Below are positions 1 through 11,055 of a stretch of DNA of 64,000 bases, piece after piece. The DNA comes from Gallionella capsiferriformans ES-2. Lineage in GTDB: Bacteria > Pseudomonadota > Gammaproteobacteria > Burkholderiales > Gallionellaceae. Below the pieces are notes generated by a model. The model searched no databases, had not been told where the DNA came from, and saw only the letters and a list, made by a program, of their open reading frames with translations. The stretch spans positions 1,178,001 through 1,242,000 of the forward strand of contig NC_014394.1 in assembly GCF_000145255.1 (NCBI RefSeq). Direction: 5' to 3'. The position numbers and the translations under genes are program-made. The number at the start of each line of letters is the position of its first letter. Within the stretch, counting starts at the first letter, position 1.

Positions 1-645
1 TTGCTGTCGAACGATGATAAAGCGTTGTCGCGACGTTTTAATTTTTGGGATCTGTATAGCGAAGATTTGACGGGCATGTATTTCGCGCTGGGCAAAGATG
101 CTTATGTGCAGGGGAATATGCGACTTTATAAATTCAGGCATCTGGCAAAAGGGCTGATCGCTAAGCTCACTGAAGAGAAGCACGGTGTGCATACTTGCAT
201 CATGCAGTTCTCACATCATCACGTGGTTGAATTCAATCGCGAAAAAAATATCGCGTATTTTTATGATGTTCGTCAGGGTACGCCTTCGTTCTACTTTGCT
301 AAGGGATGGGTCGATATCGGTGCAATCAGCGTCACGGCTATCGAAAAAGGGGCGGATATTGCCCGGACATCCAAACCGTTGCGGCATGAAGATACTAAAC
401 TTTCGACTTGGGAGGCGTGTTTCGCCGCGGAGTTGGGAGAGACCGAGAATGCACTGCGGGCGTTCTGTATCAAGTATCAGTGTGAGTATGAGGACAGGCG
501 CGGCACTGAGGGCAGTCAGTGTATCCGTCCCGCGGATTGTGAGCGGTATGGTATTGAGGTGTGGTCAGTGTTGAAGGGGTGGGGGTATGACTTCTCGGCA
601 GAACAAAAGATGTGGTATCGACTGACCTATCCTAAGCTCGGTTGA
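1..645 (+). CDS. Unrecognised protein, probably 5'-truncated (possible EH-signature-like domain)
   Basis: The frame is open from the first base of the window and ends with TGA at 643-645. The only start here is a TTG at base 1, so the true start probably lies upstream. The visible 214 residues have no signal peptide or membrane segment. They contain an RRFNFWDLY segment near the start, the segment HHHVVEFNREKNIAYFYD in the middle, and a tryptophan-rich end. The combination of an FW motif followed by a VVEF..Y strand vaguely recalls the EH-signature domain, which is found for example in ZorC of Zorya anti-phage systems. This is a memory-based impression without a search. The next gene converges on it and is unrelated, so any partners would lie outside the window. 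Confidence 0.55.
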   Translation: MLSNDDKALSRRFNFWDLYSEDLTGMYFALGKDAYVQGNMRLYKFRHLAKGLIAKLTEEKHGVHTCIMQFSHHHVVEFNREKNIAYFYDVRQGTPSFYFAKGWVDIGAISVTAIEKGADIARTSKPLRHEDTKLSTWEACFAAELGETENALRAFCIKYQCEYEDRRGTEGSQCIRPADCERYGIEVWSVLKGWGYDFSAEQKMWYRLTYPKLG

Positions 646-654
646 GGTGGCGAA

Positions 655-1860
655 CTATCGCTGTCCGTTTTTCGGCAGGCGTACGGCAATTTTTGTTCCT
701 TTGCCGGGGCGGCTGGTAATTGATAGCGTCCCGTCGAGTTGTCTGATGCGTTCCTGAATGCCGCGTAAACCAAACGAGCGCGGTTTGTTGCGCGCTGCCT
801 CATCAAATCCACAGCCATCGTCTGAGACGATCAGCTCAACGTATTTGTCGATTTGATCTGTCGCGGATTGGCTTATTTTTACTTGCACGCGTCTGGCTTG
901 TGCGTGTTTCATGATGTTGTTCAACGTTTCCTGAAATACCCGGAACAGCGTAATAGATTGCTCGTCTGATACATCGAGATTGTCGCTTGATTTAATTATT
1001 TTGCAGGGGGTGGCGGTGCGTTTGGTAAATTCGGTAGCTTCGATTTCGATTGCCGCGACGATGCCAAAGCAATCCAGAGATCCTGGGCGTAAACTGTGTA
1101 CCAGATTGTTGGCCGCGATTCCTGCTGTGTCGAGCAGGTTGGCCATGACCTGTGATTTTTCCTGCAGCGCACCGTCATCGGACGGAAAACGTTGTCGCAT
1201 CCACGCTAGATCCATTTTTAATGCGGTCAGTAGCACGCCTATTTCATCGTGAATTTCCCGGGCAATGCGTGTGCGTTCTTCTTCCTTAATGTTTTCAATA
1301 TGGGACGATAATTCGCGCAGTTGCTGTCTTGAATGTACGAGCTCAATCTCCGCCTGTTTGTTTTGCGTGATATTGACGACCAAACCTTTCCAGTGTGTAC
1401 CGAGTAGATCTGTTTTTCGGTATTTAGCACGCAGGTTAACCCACTTGATTTCGCCATCGGGCGGGAGGAGGGTGCGGCCCTCCCAATTCCATGGTGTGGC
1501 GTGTCGGGCTGAGTGTTGCATGCTCTGGTGAAACGAGGCCGCATCGTCGGCATGCAGGTACTTAATCAGCCGTTCGGGGTGTTGTTTTAGCTCGGTGGCG
1601 CTGAGTCCTAACAGGTCTAAGCACCCTTCGCTGACGTAGGGGAGGTGCAGCGCACCCTGTGTGTCTAGTCGTATCTGACAAGCCATGCCGGGCAAACTGT
1701 CCAGAAAAGAATAGGGCGTGTGATCCGGTGTCTCTTCAATCGTTTTGAGCGGGTCTTGTTTGTGTCGTGCAACTGTCACCGCTGCTTCGTGGTGAGCAGA
1801 TGGGGCGCGGGATGTATTACGTTTTCTCGCTTGTTTAATATGTAAGCTGTTTGCCGGCAT
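655..1860 (-). CDS. Orphan NarL-type sensor histidine kinase with PAS domain
   Basis: This is a cytoplasmic sensor kinase with no membrane segment. It has a PAS domain (about residues 60-170, ending in the typical VVNITQ segment). A HisKA_3 dimerisation domain follows, with the phospho-acceptor motif EERTRIAREIHDEIG. The C-terminal HATPase domain shows an N-box (NNIMKHA), the G1 segment SDDGCGFDE and the G2 segment GLRGIQER. HisKA_3 kinases usually signal to LuxR/NarL-type response regulators, but none is encoded nearby, so the partner is unknown. The frame stays open upstream to 1962, but that would overlap the leader of the divergent thrS gene. I chose the methionine at 1860, although no strong ribosome binding site supports either start. 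Confidence 0.85.
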   Translation of the reverse strand: MPANSLHIKQARKRNTSRAPSAHHEAAVTVARHKQDPLKTIEETPDHTPYSFLDSLPGMACQIRLDTQGALHLPYVSEGCLDLLGLSATELKQHPERLIKYLHADDAASFHQSMQHSARHATPWNWEGRTLLPPDGEIKWVNLRAKYRKTDLLGTHWKGLVVNITQNKQAEIELVHSRQQLRELSSHIENIKEEERTRIAREIHDEIGVLLTALKMDLAWMRQRFPSDDGALQEKSQVMANLLDTAGIAANNLVHSLRPGSLDCFGIVAAIEIEATEFTKRTATPCKIIKSSDNLDVSDEQSITLFRVFQETLNNIMKHAQARRVQVKISQSATDQIDKYVELIVSDDGCGFDEAARNKPRSFGLRGIQERIRQLDGTLSITSRPGKGTKIAVRLPKNGQR

Positions 1861-2019
1861 GGGTAGGGGGGGCGAATGAGGAGCGTACGAGCTTACTATA
1901 GGGCGTGTAGCGCTGCAAACAAATTGCGCTATCTTGCCCGGGAGGGCGTGACTGTGGGACAATTCACAGTTGCCCGAATCGGGTCAGGTTGTCATTTACG
2001 TTTATTTGAAAGAAGTTCA
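1861..2019. promoter_or_regulatory. Divergent control region between the sensor kinase and thrS
   Basis: This 159-bp stretch separates two divergent genes and must hold their promoters. A 6-bp inverted repeat (ACTGTG at 1951-1956, CACAGT at 1965-1970, 8-base spacer) lies about 50 bases before the thrS start. It could be an RNA hairpin in the thrS leader or an operator. In E. coli thrS is autoregulated by leader stem-loops that mimic tRNA-Thr, but I see no clear anticodon mimic here. No convincing -35/-10 pair was found. Confidence 0.35.
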
Positions 2020-3933
2020 ATGCCTATTATTACTTTGCCGGATGGTTCACAGCGCAGTTTTGATCAGTCGGTGACCGTTGCTGATGTGGCAGCGAGCATC
2101 GGAGCGGGGTTGGCGCGCGCGACCTTGGCCGGACGCGTGGACGGCAGCGTGGTTGATAGCAGCTTCCTGATCGAGACGGATGCGCAGCTTGCGATCATTA
2201 CCGATAAGGATGAGGCCGGCCTTGAAGTGATCCGCCACTCCATGGCGCATTTGATGGCGCATGCGGTCAAGGAGCTGTTTTCCGATGTGCAGGTGACTAT
2301 CGGCCCTGTAATCGAAAATGGTTTCTTTTACGATTTTTCGTATCAGCGCCCGTTTACCCCTGAAGATTTGCTGGCGATCGAAAAACGCATGGCCGAGATC
2401 GTCAAACGCGACTTGAAGGTTGTACGCAGCGTCGTACCGCGCGATGAGGCCGTCGCCTACTTTAAAGGGATCGGTGAAAACTACAAGGCCGAAATCATCG
2501 AATCGATTCCTGCCGATCAGGATGTGTCGCTCTACACGCAGGGCGAATTTACCGATCTGTGCCGCGGGCCTCACGTGCCATCGACCGGAAAACTCAAGGT
2601 ATTTAAGCTGATGAAGCTCGCCGGTGCTTACTGGCGCGGCGACTCGAAGAACGAGATGCTGCAGCGCATTTACGGTACGGCCTGGGCTAAGAAGGAGGAG
2701 CTGGAGTCTTACCTGCATCGTCTGGAAGAGGCTGAGAAGCGCGATCACCGCAAGCTGGGGCGTCAGTTGGATCTGTTTCATATGCAAGAGACGATGCCCG
2801 GGATGGTGTTCTGGCATCCTAAAGGCTGGACGCTGTGGCAGGAAATCGAGCAATACATGCGGGCTAAGTTTCGCGAACACGACTACCAGGAAGTGCGCAC
2901 GCCGGCGATCATGGACAAGACGCTTTGGGAGAAGTCTGGCCACTGGGAGAACTACCGCGACAATATGTTCACCACGGCCTCTGAGAATCGGGATTACGCG
3001 GTGAAACCGATGAACTGCCCGGGGCACGTGCAGATTTATAATCACGGCTTGCACAGCTACCGCGATTTGCCGCTGCGTCTGGCCGAGTTTGGTTCCTGTC
3101 ACCGCAATGAATCCTCTGGTTCCTTGCACGGCCTGATGCGCGTACGTGGCTTTACTCAGGACGATGCGCATATCTTCTGTACCGAGGCGCAGGTCGAATC
3201 TGAAGTGTCCAATTTCATTGTCATGCTTAACGAGGTGTATCGCGATTTCGGTTTTGACAACGTGATTGTCAAGCTATCAACCCGGCCTGAAAAGCGCGTG
3301 GGTTCCGATGAAACCTGGGATAAGGCGGAAGCGGGCCTGGCCGCTGCCCTGAAACAAAATAGGCTGGACTATGAGGTGCAGCCCGGAGAGGGTGCGTTCT
3401 ACGGCCCTAAGGTCGAATTCACTTTGAAGGATAGTTTGGATCGCATGTGGCAGTGCGGCACGATACAGCTGGACTTCAATCTGCCTGTGCGCCTGAGTGC
3501 CGAATTTGTTGACGAGGACAATACGCGCAAACCTCCTGTTATGCTGCATCGCGCGATCTTAGGTTCGATGGAGCGTTTTATCGGGATTTTGATCGAACAT
3601 CACGCAGGCGCCTTTCCGATGTGGCTCTCGCCCGTGCAGACCGTGCTGATGAATATTTCGCAGGCGCAGGAGGAATATGCGAAGGAAATCGGCCAAATAT
3701 TGGCGCGTGCCGGCATCAGAGTGCAATTGGATTTGCGCAATGAGAAGATTACCTATAAAATCCGCGAACATAGCTTGCAGAAATTACCTTATCAGCTGAT
3801 TGTGGGCGATAAGGAGGTGTCTGGAAGGCTGATTGCCGTGCGTACCCGTAGTGGTGAAGATCTCGGACAGATGACGATCGATGCGTTAATCGAACGTTTC
3901 AAGGCTGAAATCAAATCGGGCAGCACGGTTTAA
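2020..3933 (+). CDS. thrS: Threonyl-tRNA synthetase
   Basis: This cytoplasmic class II enzyme charges tRNA-Thr with threonine. The 637 residues match the usual length (642 in E. coli). An N-terminal TGS domain is followed by the editing domain, with its HSMAH metal-type motif and DLCRGPH segment. The class II catalytic core and a C-terminal anticodon-binding domain come next. The catalytic zinc ligands are visible in MNCPGH, DDAHIFC and MLHRAI. I chose the ATG at 2020 because the protein then begins MPIITLPDG, the standard start of the TGS domain. The frame itself is open further upstream to 1876. It is the first gene of the thrS-infC-rpmI-rplT-pheS-pheT-ihfA chain. Confidence 0.98.
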   Translation: MPIITLPDGSQRSFDQSVTVADVAASIGAGLARATLAGRVDGSVVDSSFLIETDAQLAIITDKDEAGLEVIRHSMAHLMAHAVKELFSDVQVTIGPVIENGFFYDFSYQRPFTPEDLLAIEKRMAEIVKRDLKVVRSVVPRDEAVAYFKGIGENYKAEIIESIPADQDVSLYTQGEFTDLCRGPHVPSTGKLKVFKLMKLAGAYWRGDSKNEMLQRIYGTAWAKKEELESYLHRLEEAEKRDHRKLGRQLDLFHMQETMPGMVFWHPKGWTLWQEIEQYMRAKFREHDYQEVRTPAIMDKTLWEKSGHWENYRDNMFTTASENRDYAVKPMNCPGHVQIYNHGLHSYRDLPLRLAEFGSCHRNESSGSLHGLMRVRGFTQDDAHIFCTEAQVESEVSNFIVMLNEVYRDFGFDNVIVKLSTRPEKRVGSDETWDKAEAGLAAALKQNRLDYEVQPGEGAFYGPKVEFTLKDSLDRMWQCGTIQLDFNLPVRLSAEFVDEDNTRKPPVMLHRAILGSMERFIGILIEHHAGAFPMWLSPVQTVLMNISQAQEEYAKEIGQILARAGIRVQLDLRNEKITYKIREHSLQKLPYQLIVGDKEVSGRLIAVRTRSGEDLGQMTIDALIERFKAEIKSGSTV

Positions 3934-3943
3934 TTTTTCATAC

Positions 3944-3958
3944 GGAGACATTCCAATA
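3944..3958 (+). promoter_or_regulatory. infC ribosome binding site with ATA (or ATT) start codon
   Basis: GGAG at 3944-3947 is followed by ATT at 3950 and ATA at 3956, both in the infC frame. The spacing favours ATA. Neither is a normal initiator, which fits the known discrimination of IF-3 against non-canonical starts and therefore autogenous control. Confidence 0.65.
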
Positions 3959-4483
3959 GCACAGAATAAATTACAGCGCCTCAATGAAATGATTACTGCA
4001 CCACAGGTGCGGCTCATTGGAGCAGATAAAGAACCCCTGGGGATCGTGTCCAGCGCAGAAGCCTTGCGTCTGGCAGGTGAAGCCGAGTTGGATCTGGTGG
4101 AAATCTCACCGATGGCCGATCCGCCTGTTTGCCGCATCATGGACTTCGGTAAATTTAAATACGCCGAGAGCAAGAAGCAGCATGAAGCCAAGCTCAAACA
4201 AAAGCAGGTTCAGGTCAAGGAAATCAAGTTTCGTCCGGGTACCGATGATGGCGATTACAACATTAAGTTGCGTAATCTGACCAAATTTCTGTTGGATGGC
4301 GATAAGACCAAGATTACCTTGCGTTTCCGCGGTCGTGAAATGGCCCATCAGGAAATTGGTATGCGCTTAATTGAGCGCGTCAGGAACGATCTGGAAGAAT
4401 ATGCAGTCGTCGAACAGTTTCCCAAGATGGAAGGCCGTCAGATGGTGATGGTACTGTCGCCTAAAGCGGCGCTGAAAAAATAA
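3956..4483 (+). CDS. infC: Translation initiation factor IF-3, non-AUG start
   Basis: IF-3 binds the 30S subunit, keeps it apart from 50S and checks the start codon and initiator tRNA. The C-terminal domain is clear ([29 protein letters not shown]). The first ATG in frame (3989) would remove the conserved N-terminal segment [11 protein letters not shown]. The likely start is the ATA codon at 3956, which lies 8 bases after a GGAG at 3944-3947 and gives 175 residues, close to the E. coli 180. An in-frame ATT at 3950 is the alternative but sits only 2 bases from the GGAG. Rare start codons in infC allow the factor to repress its own translation, as with AUU in E. coli. The gene follows thrS by 22 bases. 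Confidence 0.9.
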   Translation: MAQNKLQRLNEMITAPQVRLIGADKEPLGIVSSAEALRLAGEAELDLVEISPMADPPVCRIMDFGKFKYAESKKQHEAKLKQKQVQVKEIKFRPGTDDGDYNIKLRNLTKFLLDGDKTKITLRFRGREMAHQEIGMRLIERVRNDLEEYAVVEQFPKMEGRQMVMVLSPKAALKK

Positions 4484-4629
4484 GCAGTATGTAGGTAGTG
4501 GTAGTTTTTCTGACAGCAGGGGCCGGTCAGAATGAAGCGGTGCAAAGATCCCCGAACAATAAGTGGTGTATGGGTAATCAAGCTTTTCCACAGTGGAAAA
4601 CACCTCCCACCATAAATCAAGGAGTAGTT
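4484..4629 (+). promoter_or_regulatory. rpmI leader with two stem-loops (possible L20 control region)
   Basis: This 146-base gap before rpmI holds two inverted repeats. TTCTGAC (4508-4514) pairs with GTCAGAA (4526-4532). TTTTCCA (4584-4590) pairs with TGGAAAA (4594-4600) around a 3-base loop. A GGAG at 4621-4624 precedes the rpmI ATG. In E. coli, ribosomal protein L20 represses rpmI-rplT translation by binding a structured leader. The position fits, but the structure here has not been compared with the E. coli one. Confidence 0.4.
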
Positions 4630-4827
4630 ATGCCTAAGATGAAAACCAAAAGCGGAGCAAAAAAACGCTTCGTCGTGCGTGCGGGCGGCAGTATCAAGCG
4701 CGCATGTGCGTTCAAGCGTCACATTCTGACCTCGAAGACGACCAAGACTAAGCGTCAACTGCGTGGTACTGCGGAAGTTCACTCAACCAATACAGCAGCG
4801 GTTCGTCGCATGCTGCCATACGCGTAA
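4630..4827 (+). CDS. rpmI: 50S ribosomal protein L35
   Basis: L35 is a small basic protein of the large ribosomal subunit. The 65 residues equal the E. coli length and begin with the family signature [15 protein letters not shown] chose the ATG at 4630, preceded by GGAG at 4621-4624. The frame is open back to 4498, but that extension has no family resemblance. It lies in the standard infC-rpmI-rplT order, 10 bases before rplT. Confidence 0.97.
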   Translation: MPKMKTKSGAKKRFVVRAGGSIKRACAFKRHILTSKTTKTKRQLRGTAEVHSTNTAAVRRMLPYA

Positions 4828-4837
4828 GGAGTAGAGC

Positions 4838-6264
<1,427 letters not shown>

Positions 6265-6275
6265 AGAATACCGCG

Positions 6276-8627
6276 ATGAAATTTTCAGAAAACTGGTTAA
6301 GAAGCTGGGTCAACCCGAAACTTACAAGCGAGGAATTGGGCCATCTGCTGACGATGGCGGGTCTCGAAGTTGAGGAGAGGGCGGCTGTTGCGCCGGCATT
6401 CAATAACGTGGTTGTCGCCCAGGTGTTGTCGGTTGAGAAACACCCCGATGCGGATCGTCTGAATGTGTGTCAGGTGAATGTCGGTGAAGAGGCGCCGTTG
6501 ACGATCGTGTGCGGTGCGGCCAATGTGGCCGTCGGTTTAAAAGTCCCTTGTGCGCGCATCGGCGCGGTATTGCCGGGTGACTTCAAGATCAAACAGGCGA
6601 AGGTGCGCGGCATTCCCTCATTCGGTATGCTGTGTTCTGCCGTCGAGTTGGGGCTGGCGACCGAAAGCGATGGTCTTTGGGTTTTGCCGTCTGATGCACA
6701 CGTCGGGCAATTGATGCGCGAGTATCTGGATCTGGACGATCAGTTGTTTACCCTCAAACTCACGCCTAATCGTAGCGACTGTTCCGGTATGAAGGGGATT
6801 GCGCGCGAGGTTGCGGCATTAACCGGTAGTGAACTTTCGCCCGTTGCGATCGTGGCTCAGTCTGTTGCGCTGAGCGATCAGCTTGTGGTGACGGTTGAAG
6901 ACAAAACGTCGTGTCCGTTATATTGCGGTCGTCTTGTTAAAGGCGTGAATGCAGCAGCAGTTACGCCAGTATGGATGCAGCGACGGCTTGAGCGCAGTGG
7001 CCTGCGCTGTATCAACGCGGTTGTTGATATCACCAATTATGTGATGATGGAATTAGGCCAGCCCATGCACGCCTTCGATGCCGCGACTTTGTCCGGTGGC
7101 ATTACCGTGCGCCGTGCTGGCAAAGATGAAGCGCTGACGCTGCTGAACGATCAGGCTGTGGTGCTGGATGAAAACGTGCTGGTGATCGCCGATGATGCGC
7201 GCGTGCTGGCTTTGGCGGGCATCATGGGTGGAGCGGGGAGCGGCGTCGAGACATCGACGCAGGATGTATTTCTGGAAGCCGCCTTTTTCCATCCTGATGC
7301 GATTGCGGGGCGTGCGCGCCGCTTTGGCCTGGCCACTGATTCATCCTTCCGCTTCGAGCGGGGCATCGATTTTTCGGCAACCCGCGAGGCGCTGGAGCGT
7401 GCGACCCAATTGCAGCTTGAAATTTGCGGCGGTAGCATTGCTGAAATCACCGAAGTTCGCGGTGAGTTGCCAGCTCGTGCCGCCATCGTATTGCGCACGT
7501 CCCGCGTGGCGCGTGTGCTGGGGATTTCGTTCGAATGCAGCCAGATCGCTCAATTGCTGACGCGTTTGCAATTTGAATTTGTCATGTCTGGCGACAGTTT
7601 TAGTGTGACGCCGCCGAGTTTTCGTTTCGATCTGTCGATCGAATCGGATCTGATCGAAGAGGTTGCCCGTCTGTATGGTTACGATGCCATTCCGGCGCTG
7701 GCGCCTCATGCTGCGCTGACCATGCTGCCCGATAGCGAATTGCAGCGCCCGCTCAGTCGCATTCAGCAAGTACTGGTCGCACGCGACTATCAGGAAATCG
7801 TCAGTTACGCTTTTGTCGACGCGCAGACTGAGAGCGAGTTGTGCGGTAACGACCATCCTGTTGCCCTGAAAAATCCGATTGCCAGCAATATGTCGGTGAT
7901 GCGCAGCAGTCTGATAGGCGGCTTAGTGGGCGTATTGCGCTTCAATCTCAATCGTCGTCAGTCGCGCGTGCGTCTGTTCGAAGTCGGCGCGTGCTTTGCC
8001 AAATCAGATGGGCAGTATGTGCAGACCCAGAGACTGTCGGGTATCGCCTACGGCGCATGCCTGCCGGAGCAGTGGGGTTCTGCCACCAAAGCGGTTGATT
8101 TTTACGATGTGAAGGCGGATATCGAGGCGTTGTTTGCGCCGTTGACGCTGCGTTTTGCGGCGGCGATGCATCCGGCCTTGCATCCGGGGCGTTCCGCGCA
8201 GATTTTTGCCGGTGAAAACCTCGTCGGTTGGCTAGGCGAGTTGCATCCGAAGTGGCAGCGCGACATGACGCAGGCGGCGGTCTGGTTCGAGGTCGAGTTG
8301 CAAGCGTTGATGCAGAGCCGTGTTCCGCGCATGAGTGAGATTTCGAAGTTTTTGCCGGTGCGCCGCGATCTGGCCGTGCTGGTGGATGAGTCGGTCAGCG
8401 CGCAAACGCTGACCGATGCGATGCTCGCTGCAAAGGCGGATTATGTGCAGGAAGTTGTTTTATTTGATGTATATCGCGGGCCCGGTGTCGAAACCGGCAA
8501 AAAAAGTCTTGCATTCCGCGTGTCGTTACAAGATACTCAAAAGACACTCACGGATGCAGAAATCGAACCCGGCATGGGATTGCTGGTGGAAGCGTTGAAC
8601 AAGCTAGGTGCGCAATTGCGTATGTAA
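6276..8627 (+). CDS. pheT: Phenylalanyl-tRNA synthetase beta subunit
   Basis: The beta subunit binds tRNA-Phe and edits mischarged tyrosine. Its 783 residues are close to the 795 of E. coli. The N-terminal tRNA-binding domain (about 40-150; KHPDADRLNVCQVNVG) is followed by the B3/B4 editing region and B5. The catalytic-like core comes next, then a C-terminal FDX-ACB anticodon-binding domain (FLPVRRDLAVLVDE near residue 690). It sits directly downstream of pheS and just upstream of ihfA, the usual order in beta- and gammaproteobacteria. Confidence 0.97.
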   Translation: MKFSENWLRSWVNPKLTSEELGHLLTMAGLEVEERAAVAPAFNNVVVAQVLSVEKHPDADRLNVCQVNVGEEAPLTIVCGAANVAVGLKVPCARIGAVLPGDFKIKQAKVRGIPSFGMLCSAVELGLATESDGLWVLPSDAHVGQLMREYLDLDDQLFTLKLTPNRSDCSGMKGIAREVAALTGSELSPVAIVAQSVALSDQLVVTVEDKTSCPLYCGRLVKGVNAAAVTPVWMQRRLERSGLRCINAVVDITNYVMMELGQPMHAFDAATLSGGITVRRAGKDEALTLLNDQAVVLDENVLVIADDARVLALAGIMGGAGSGVETSTQDVFLEAAFFHPDAIAGRARRFGLATDSSFRFERGIDFSATREALERATQLQLEICGGSIAEITEVRGELPARAAIVLRTSRVARVLGISFECSQIAQLLTRLQFEFVMSGDSFSVTPPSFRFDLSIESDLIEEVARLYGYDAIPALAPHAALTMLPDSELQRPLSRIQQVLVARDYQEIVSYAFVDAQTESELCGNDHPVALKNPIASNMSVMRSSLIGGLVGVLRFNLNRRQSRVRLFEVGACFAKSDGQYVQTQRLSGIAYGACLPEQWGSATKAVDFYDVKADIEALFAPLTLRFAAAMHPALHPGRSAQIFAGENLVGWLGELHPKWQRDMTQAAVWFEVELQALMQSRVPRMSEISKFLPVRRDLAVLVDESVSAQTLTDAMLAAKADYVQEVVLFDVYRGPGVETGKKSLAFRVSLQDTQKTLTDAEIEPGMGLLVEALNKLGAQLRM

Positions 8628-8636
8628 GGGAAAAAT

Positions 8637-8948
8637 ATGATAACAACACTAACAAAAGCTGAACTGGCGGACTTATTGTTTGCTAAAGTTGGCCTGAATA
8701 AACGCGAGGCCAAGGATATGGTCGAAACCTTTTTCGAGGAAATTCGCGTGCAGCTGGAGCAAGGTGAGAGCGTAAAACTCTCCGGTTTCGGCAACTTTCA
8801 ATTGCGTGACAAGCCGCAACGTCCCGGGCGTAATCCCAAGACAGGCAAAGAAATCCCCATTTCTGCACGCCGGGTGGTGACATTTCATCCGAGTCAGAAG
8901 TTAAAGACGCTGGTAGAAAAATCGTATCATGGAACTCCACACCTCTAA
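8637..8948 (+). CDS. ihfA: Integration host factor alpha subunit
   Basis: IHF-alpha pairs with IHF-beta and bends DNA sharply at specific sites, for replication, recombination and transcription control. The 103 residues show the full HU/IHF fold. The DNA-binding arm has the signature [20 protein letters not shown], with the tip proline. It follows pheT by 9 bases, and its 3' end overlaps the next gene by 20 bases. The partner gene ihfB is also in this window, at 52556. Confidence 0.97.
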   Translation: MITTLTKAELADLLFAKVGLNKREAKDMVETFFEEIRVQLEQGESVKLSGFGNFQLRDKPQRPGRNPKTGKEIPISARRVVTFHPSQKLKTLVEKSYHGTPHL

Positions 8949-9321
8949 TTCAGTGCTGCCTCCCATTCCCGCCAAGCGCTACTTCACGATCGGTGAAGTA
9001 AGCGAATTGTGCGGCGTGAAGGCGCACGTTTTACGTTACTGGGAGCAGGAGTTTACTCAGCTCAATCCGGTGAAGCGCAGCGGAAATCGCCGCTATTATC
9101 AGCATCATGAAGTGGTGTTGATCCGCCGTATTCGCGAGTTGCTCTACGAGCAGGGATTTACCATCAGCGGTGCGCGTAACAAGCTCGATGGCGTGCGCGG
9201 CGCAGCGAGTACGCCTGAGTCTGTTCAAGTGCCGGCAGCCGATCTTTCGGTGGCGCAGGTTGTTGATGTGGTCGCATTAAAACGTGAAATCCACGAAATC
9301 ATTGCGCTGCTGAGTGCTTAA
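8929..9321 (+). CDS. MerR-family transcriptional regulator downstream of ihfA
   Basis: This 130-residue protein has an N-terminal MerR-type winged helix (about 18-90). The helix-turn-helix is [22 protein letters not shown], shown here as a motif region. The wing contains [11 protein letters not shown]. No metal-binding cysteine cluster is seen in the short C-terminal part. A MerR-like gene overlapping or following ihfA is a conserved arrangement in proteobacteria, but its effector and targets are not established. The 20-base overlap with ihfA suggests coupled translation. Confidence 0.9.
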   Translation: MELHTSNSVLPPIPAKRYFTIGEVSELCGVKAHVLRYWEQEFTQLNPVKRSGNRRYYQHHEVVLIRRIRELLYEQGFTISGARNKLDGVRGAASTPESVQVPAADLSVAQVVDVVALKREIHEIIALLSA

Positions 9322-9348
9322 GAAGATTTATTTTGTGCGTAGCTCTGT

Positions 9349-9354
9349 TATAAT
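9349..9354 (+). promoter_or_regulatory. -10 box of the tRNA-Pro promoter
   Basis: A perfect TATAAT lies 9 bases before the tRNA 5' end. No good -35 hexamer is visible at 16-18 bases upstream. It could serve the tRNA as a separate promoter. Confidence 0.5.
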
Positions 9355-9363
9355 GCCGAGCTT

Positions 9364-9440
<77 letters not shown>

Positions 9441-9450
9441 AAAAAATCAA

Positions 9451-9480
9451 GGAGTTAGGTTTATAGCCTGACTCCTTTTT
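9451..9480 (+). terminator. Intrinsic terminator after tRNA-Pro
   Basis: GGAGTTAGG (9451-9459) pairs with CCTGACTCC (9467-9475) with a single G-T wobble, and five T follow. It lies just after the tRNA CCA end and ends the whole thrS-to-tRNA unit. Confidence 0.9.
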
Positions 9481-9643
9481 AATTTTTAAATTTTGTGTTC
9501 ATGTGTTTCTGGCAAGATGTCGCCTGTTCACTTTATTTATCAGGCGGGCAGTTTAGAATATTCAGTGCCAATTTGTTATCATGCACGGGTTCAATCTGAA
9601 TCACTCAAAATATGCCGCCCTACCTTAAAACACTGAGTTCCCG

Positions 9644-10396
9644 ATGCGTATTCTGATCAGCAATGACGATGGTTATTTTGCACCGGGACTGGCGTGTCTG
9701 GCGCAGCATCTGGCTAAAATCGCCGAAGTGGTCGTGGTGGCGCCCGAGCGGGATCGCAGCGGTGCGAGCAATTCGCTGACACTGGACCGTCCGTTGAAGT
9801 TGCGCAAAGCGGCCAGTGGTTATTATTACGTTAACGGTACGCCCACTGATTGCGTGCATCTGGCCGTGACCGGCATGCTCGATTATCAGCCGGATATGGT
9901 GGTGTCCGGGATTAACGCCGGTGCGAACATGGGTGACGATACGATTTATTCGGGCACCGTGGCGGCCGCGACCGAAGGCTATTTGCTGGGTATCCCCTCT
10001 ATTGCCATTTCATTAGTGGGAAGCAATCTGGTGCATTTCGAGACGGCGGCCAGAGTCGCCTCTGATCTTGTGCTGCGCTTTGGCGCTCAGACCCATCATG
10101 CGCCTTGGCTGCTCAATGTCAATGTGCCCGATGTGCCCTATGATCAGTTGCAGGGGATCGAAGTCACGAGGCTGGGTAAACGTCACAAGGCGGAACCCGT
10201 CATCAAAGCACTGAGCCCGTCAGGGGAGACCGTGTACTGGGTCGGTGCCGCAGGACGCGCGCAGGATGCGGGCGAGGGGACGGATTTCAATGCCCTGAAT
10301 TTACAGCGTGCATCGCTCACGCCGCTACAGATCGATCTTACTCAATACAGCCAGATAGATGCCGTGCGCAACTGGCTGGGACAGGACTTGGCATGA
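9644..10396 (+). CDS. surE: 5'/3'-nucleotidase SurE
   Basis: SurE is a metal-dependent nucleoside monophosphate phosphatase linked to stationary-phase survival. The 250 residues begin with the metal-binding motif [10 protein letters not shown]. They show SNSLT-type and [10 protein letters not shown] segments and the [10 protein letters not shown] loop, all typical of the family. The stop codon overlaps the pcm start (ATGA), the classic surE-pcm-nlpD arrangement. No obvious ribosome binding site precedes the ATG. Confidence 0.97.
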   Translation: MRILISNDDGYFAPGLACLAQHLAKIAEVVVVAPERDRSGASNSLTLDRPLKLRKAASGYYYVNGTPTDCVHLAVTGMLDYQPDMVVSGINAGANMGDDTIYSGTVAAATEGYLLGIPSIAISLVGSNLVHFETAARVASDLVLRFGAQTHHAPWLLNVNVPDVPYDQLQGIEVTRLGKRHKAEPVIKALSPSGETVYWVGAAGRAQDAGEGTDFNALNLQRASLTPLQIDLTQYSQIDAVRNWLGQDLA

Positions 10397-11055
10397 CTAT
10401 GCGGCATAGCGGTATCGGGATGACCTCTGCACGAACACGGCAGCGCATGATAGACCGTCTGCGGGATCAGGGGATCGTCGATGAGGCCGTGCTGGCGGCG
10501 ATGTATGAAGTGCCGCGACACCTGTTTGTCGATGAGGCGCTGGCAAGCCGTGCCTATGACGATGTGTCTTTGCCGATCAACTATGAACAAACGATTTCAC
10601 AGCCTTATATCGTCGCGCGCATGATAGAAGTGCTGCGCGCCTCAACGACGCGTCCGATTAAAAAAGTGCTGGAAATCGGCACCGGTTGCGGGTATCAGGC
10701 GGCTGTACTGGCGCATGTGTTTCCCGAGGTGTACAGCATGGAGCGCATCGAGCCTTTGTATCAGCGCGCTAAAAGTAAATTGCACGATCTTGCGATCAAC
10801 AATGTGAAGTTGAGCTATGCGGACGGCTCGGCGGGTCTGCCTGATGCGGCGCTTTTCGATGGCATCATCATGGCCGCAGCCGCGCCCGTGATGCTGGCGG
10901 CCTTGCGCGAGCAGCTGGCAGTGGGCGGGCGTATGGTGCTGCCGGTCGGCCGGCAGGAGCAGTGGTTGTATCTGGTCGAGCGCGAGGCGCAGGGATTCCG
11001 CGAATCTCGTCTCGAGCCGGTAAAATTTGTACCTCTTTTGATGGGAAAAGCATGA
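10393..11055 (+). CDS. pcm: Protein-L-isoaspartate O-methyltransferase
   Basis: Pcm methylates isoaspartyl residues of aged proteins using S-adenosylmethionine, starting their repair. The 220 residues carry the SAM-binding motif [15 protein letters not shown] and the post-I acidic segment [10 protein letters not shown]. The family-specific region [11 protein letters not shown] precedes them. The start overlaps surE by 4 bases, and the end overlaps the nlpD start by 4 bases, so translation of the three genes is probably coupled. Confidence 0.97.
   Translation: MTMRHSGIGMTSARTRQRMIDRLRDQGIVDEAVLAAMYEVPRHLFVDEALASRAYDDVSLPINYEQTISQPYIVARMIEVLRASTTRPIKKVLEIGTGCGYQAAVLAHVFPEVYSMERIEPLYQRAKSKLHDLAINNVKLSYADGSAGLPDAALFDGIIMAAAAPVMLAALREQLAVGGRMVLPVGRQEQWLYLVEREAQGFRESRLEPVKFVPLLMGKA

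Noticed and set aside
2047-3171. A 374-codon open frame on the minus strand inside thrS
   Set aside because: It is fully antisense to a clear ThrRS gene, and its translation has no recognisable domain. It is a by-product of codon use.
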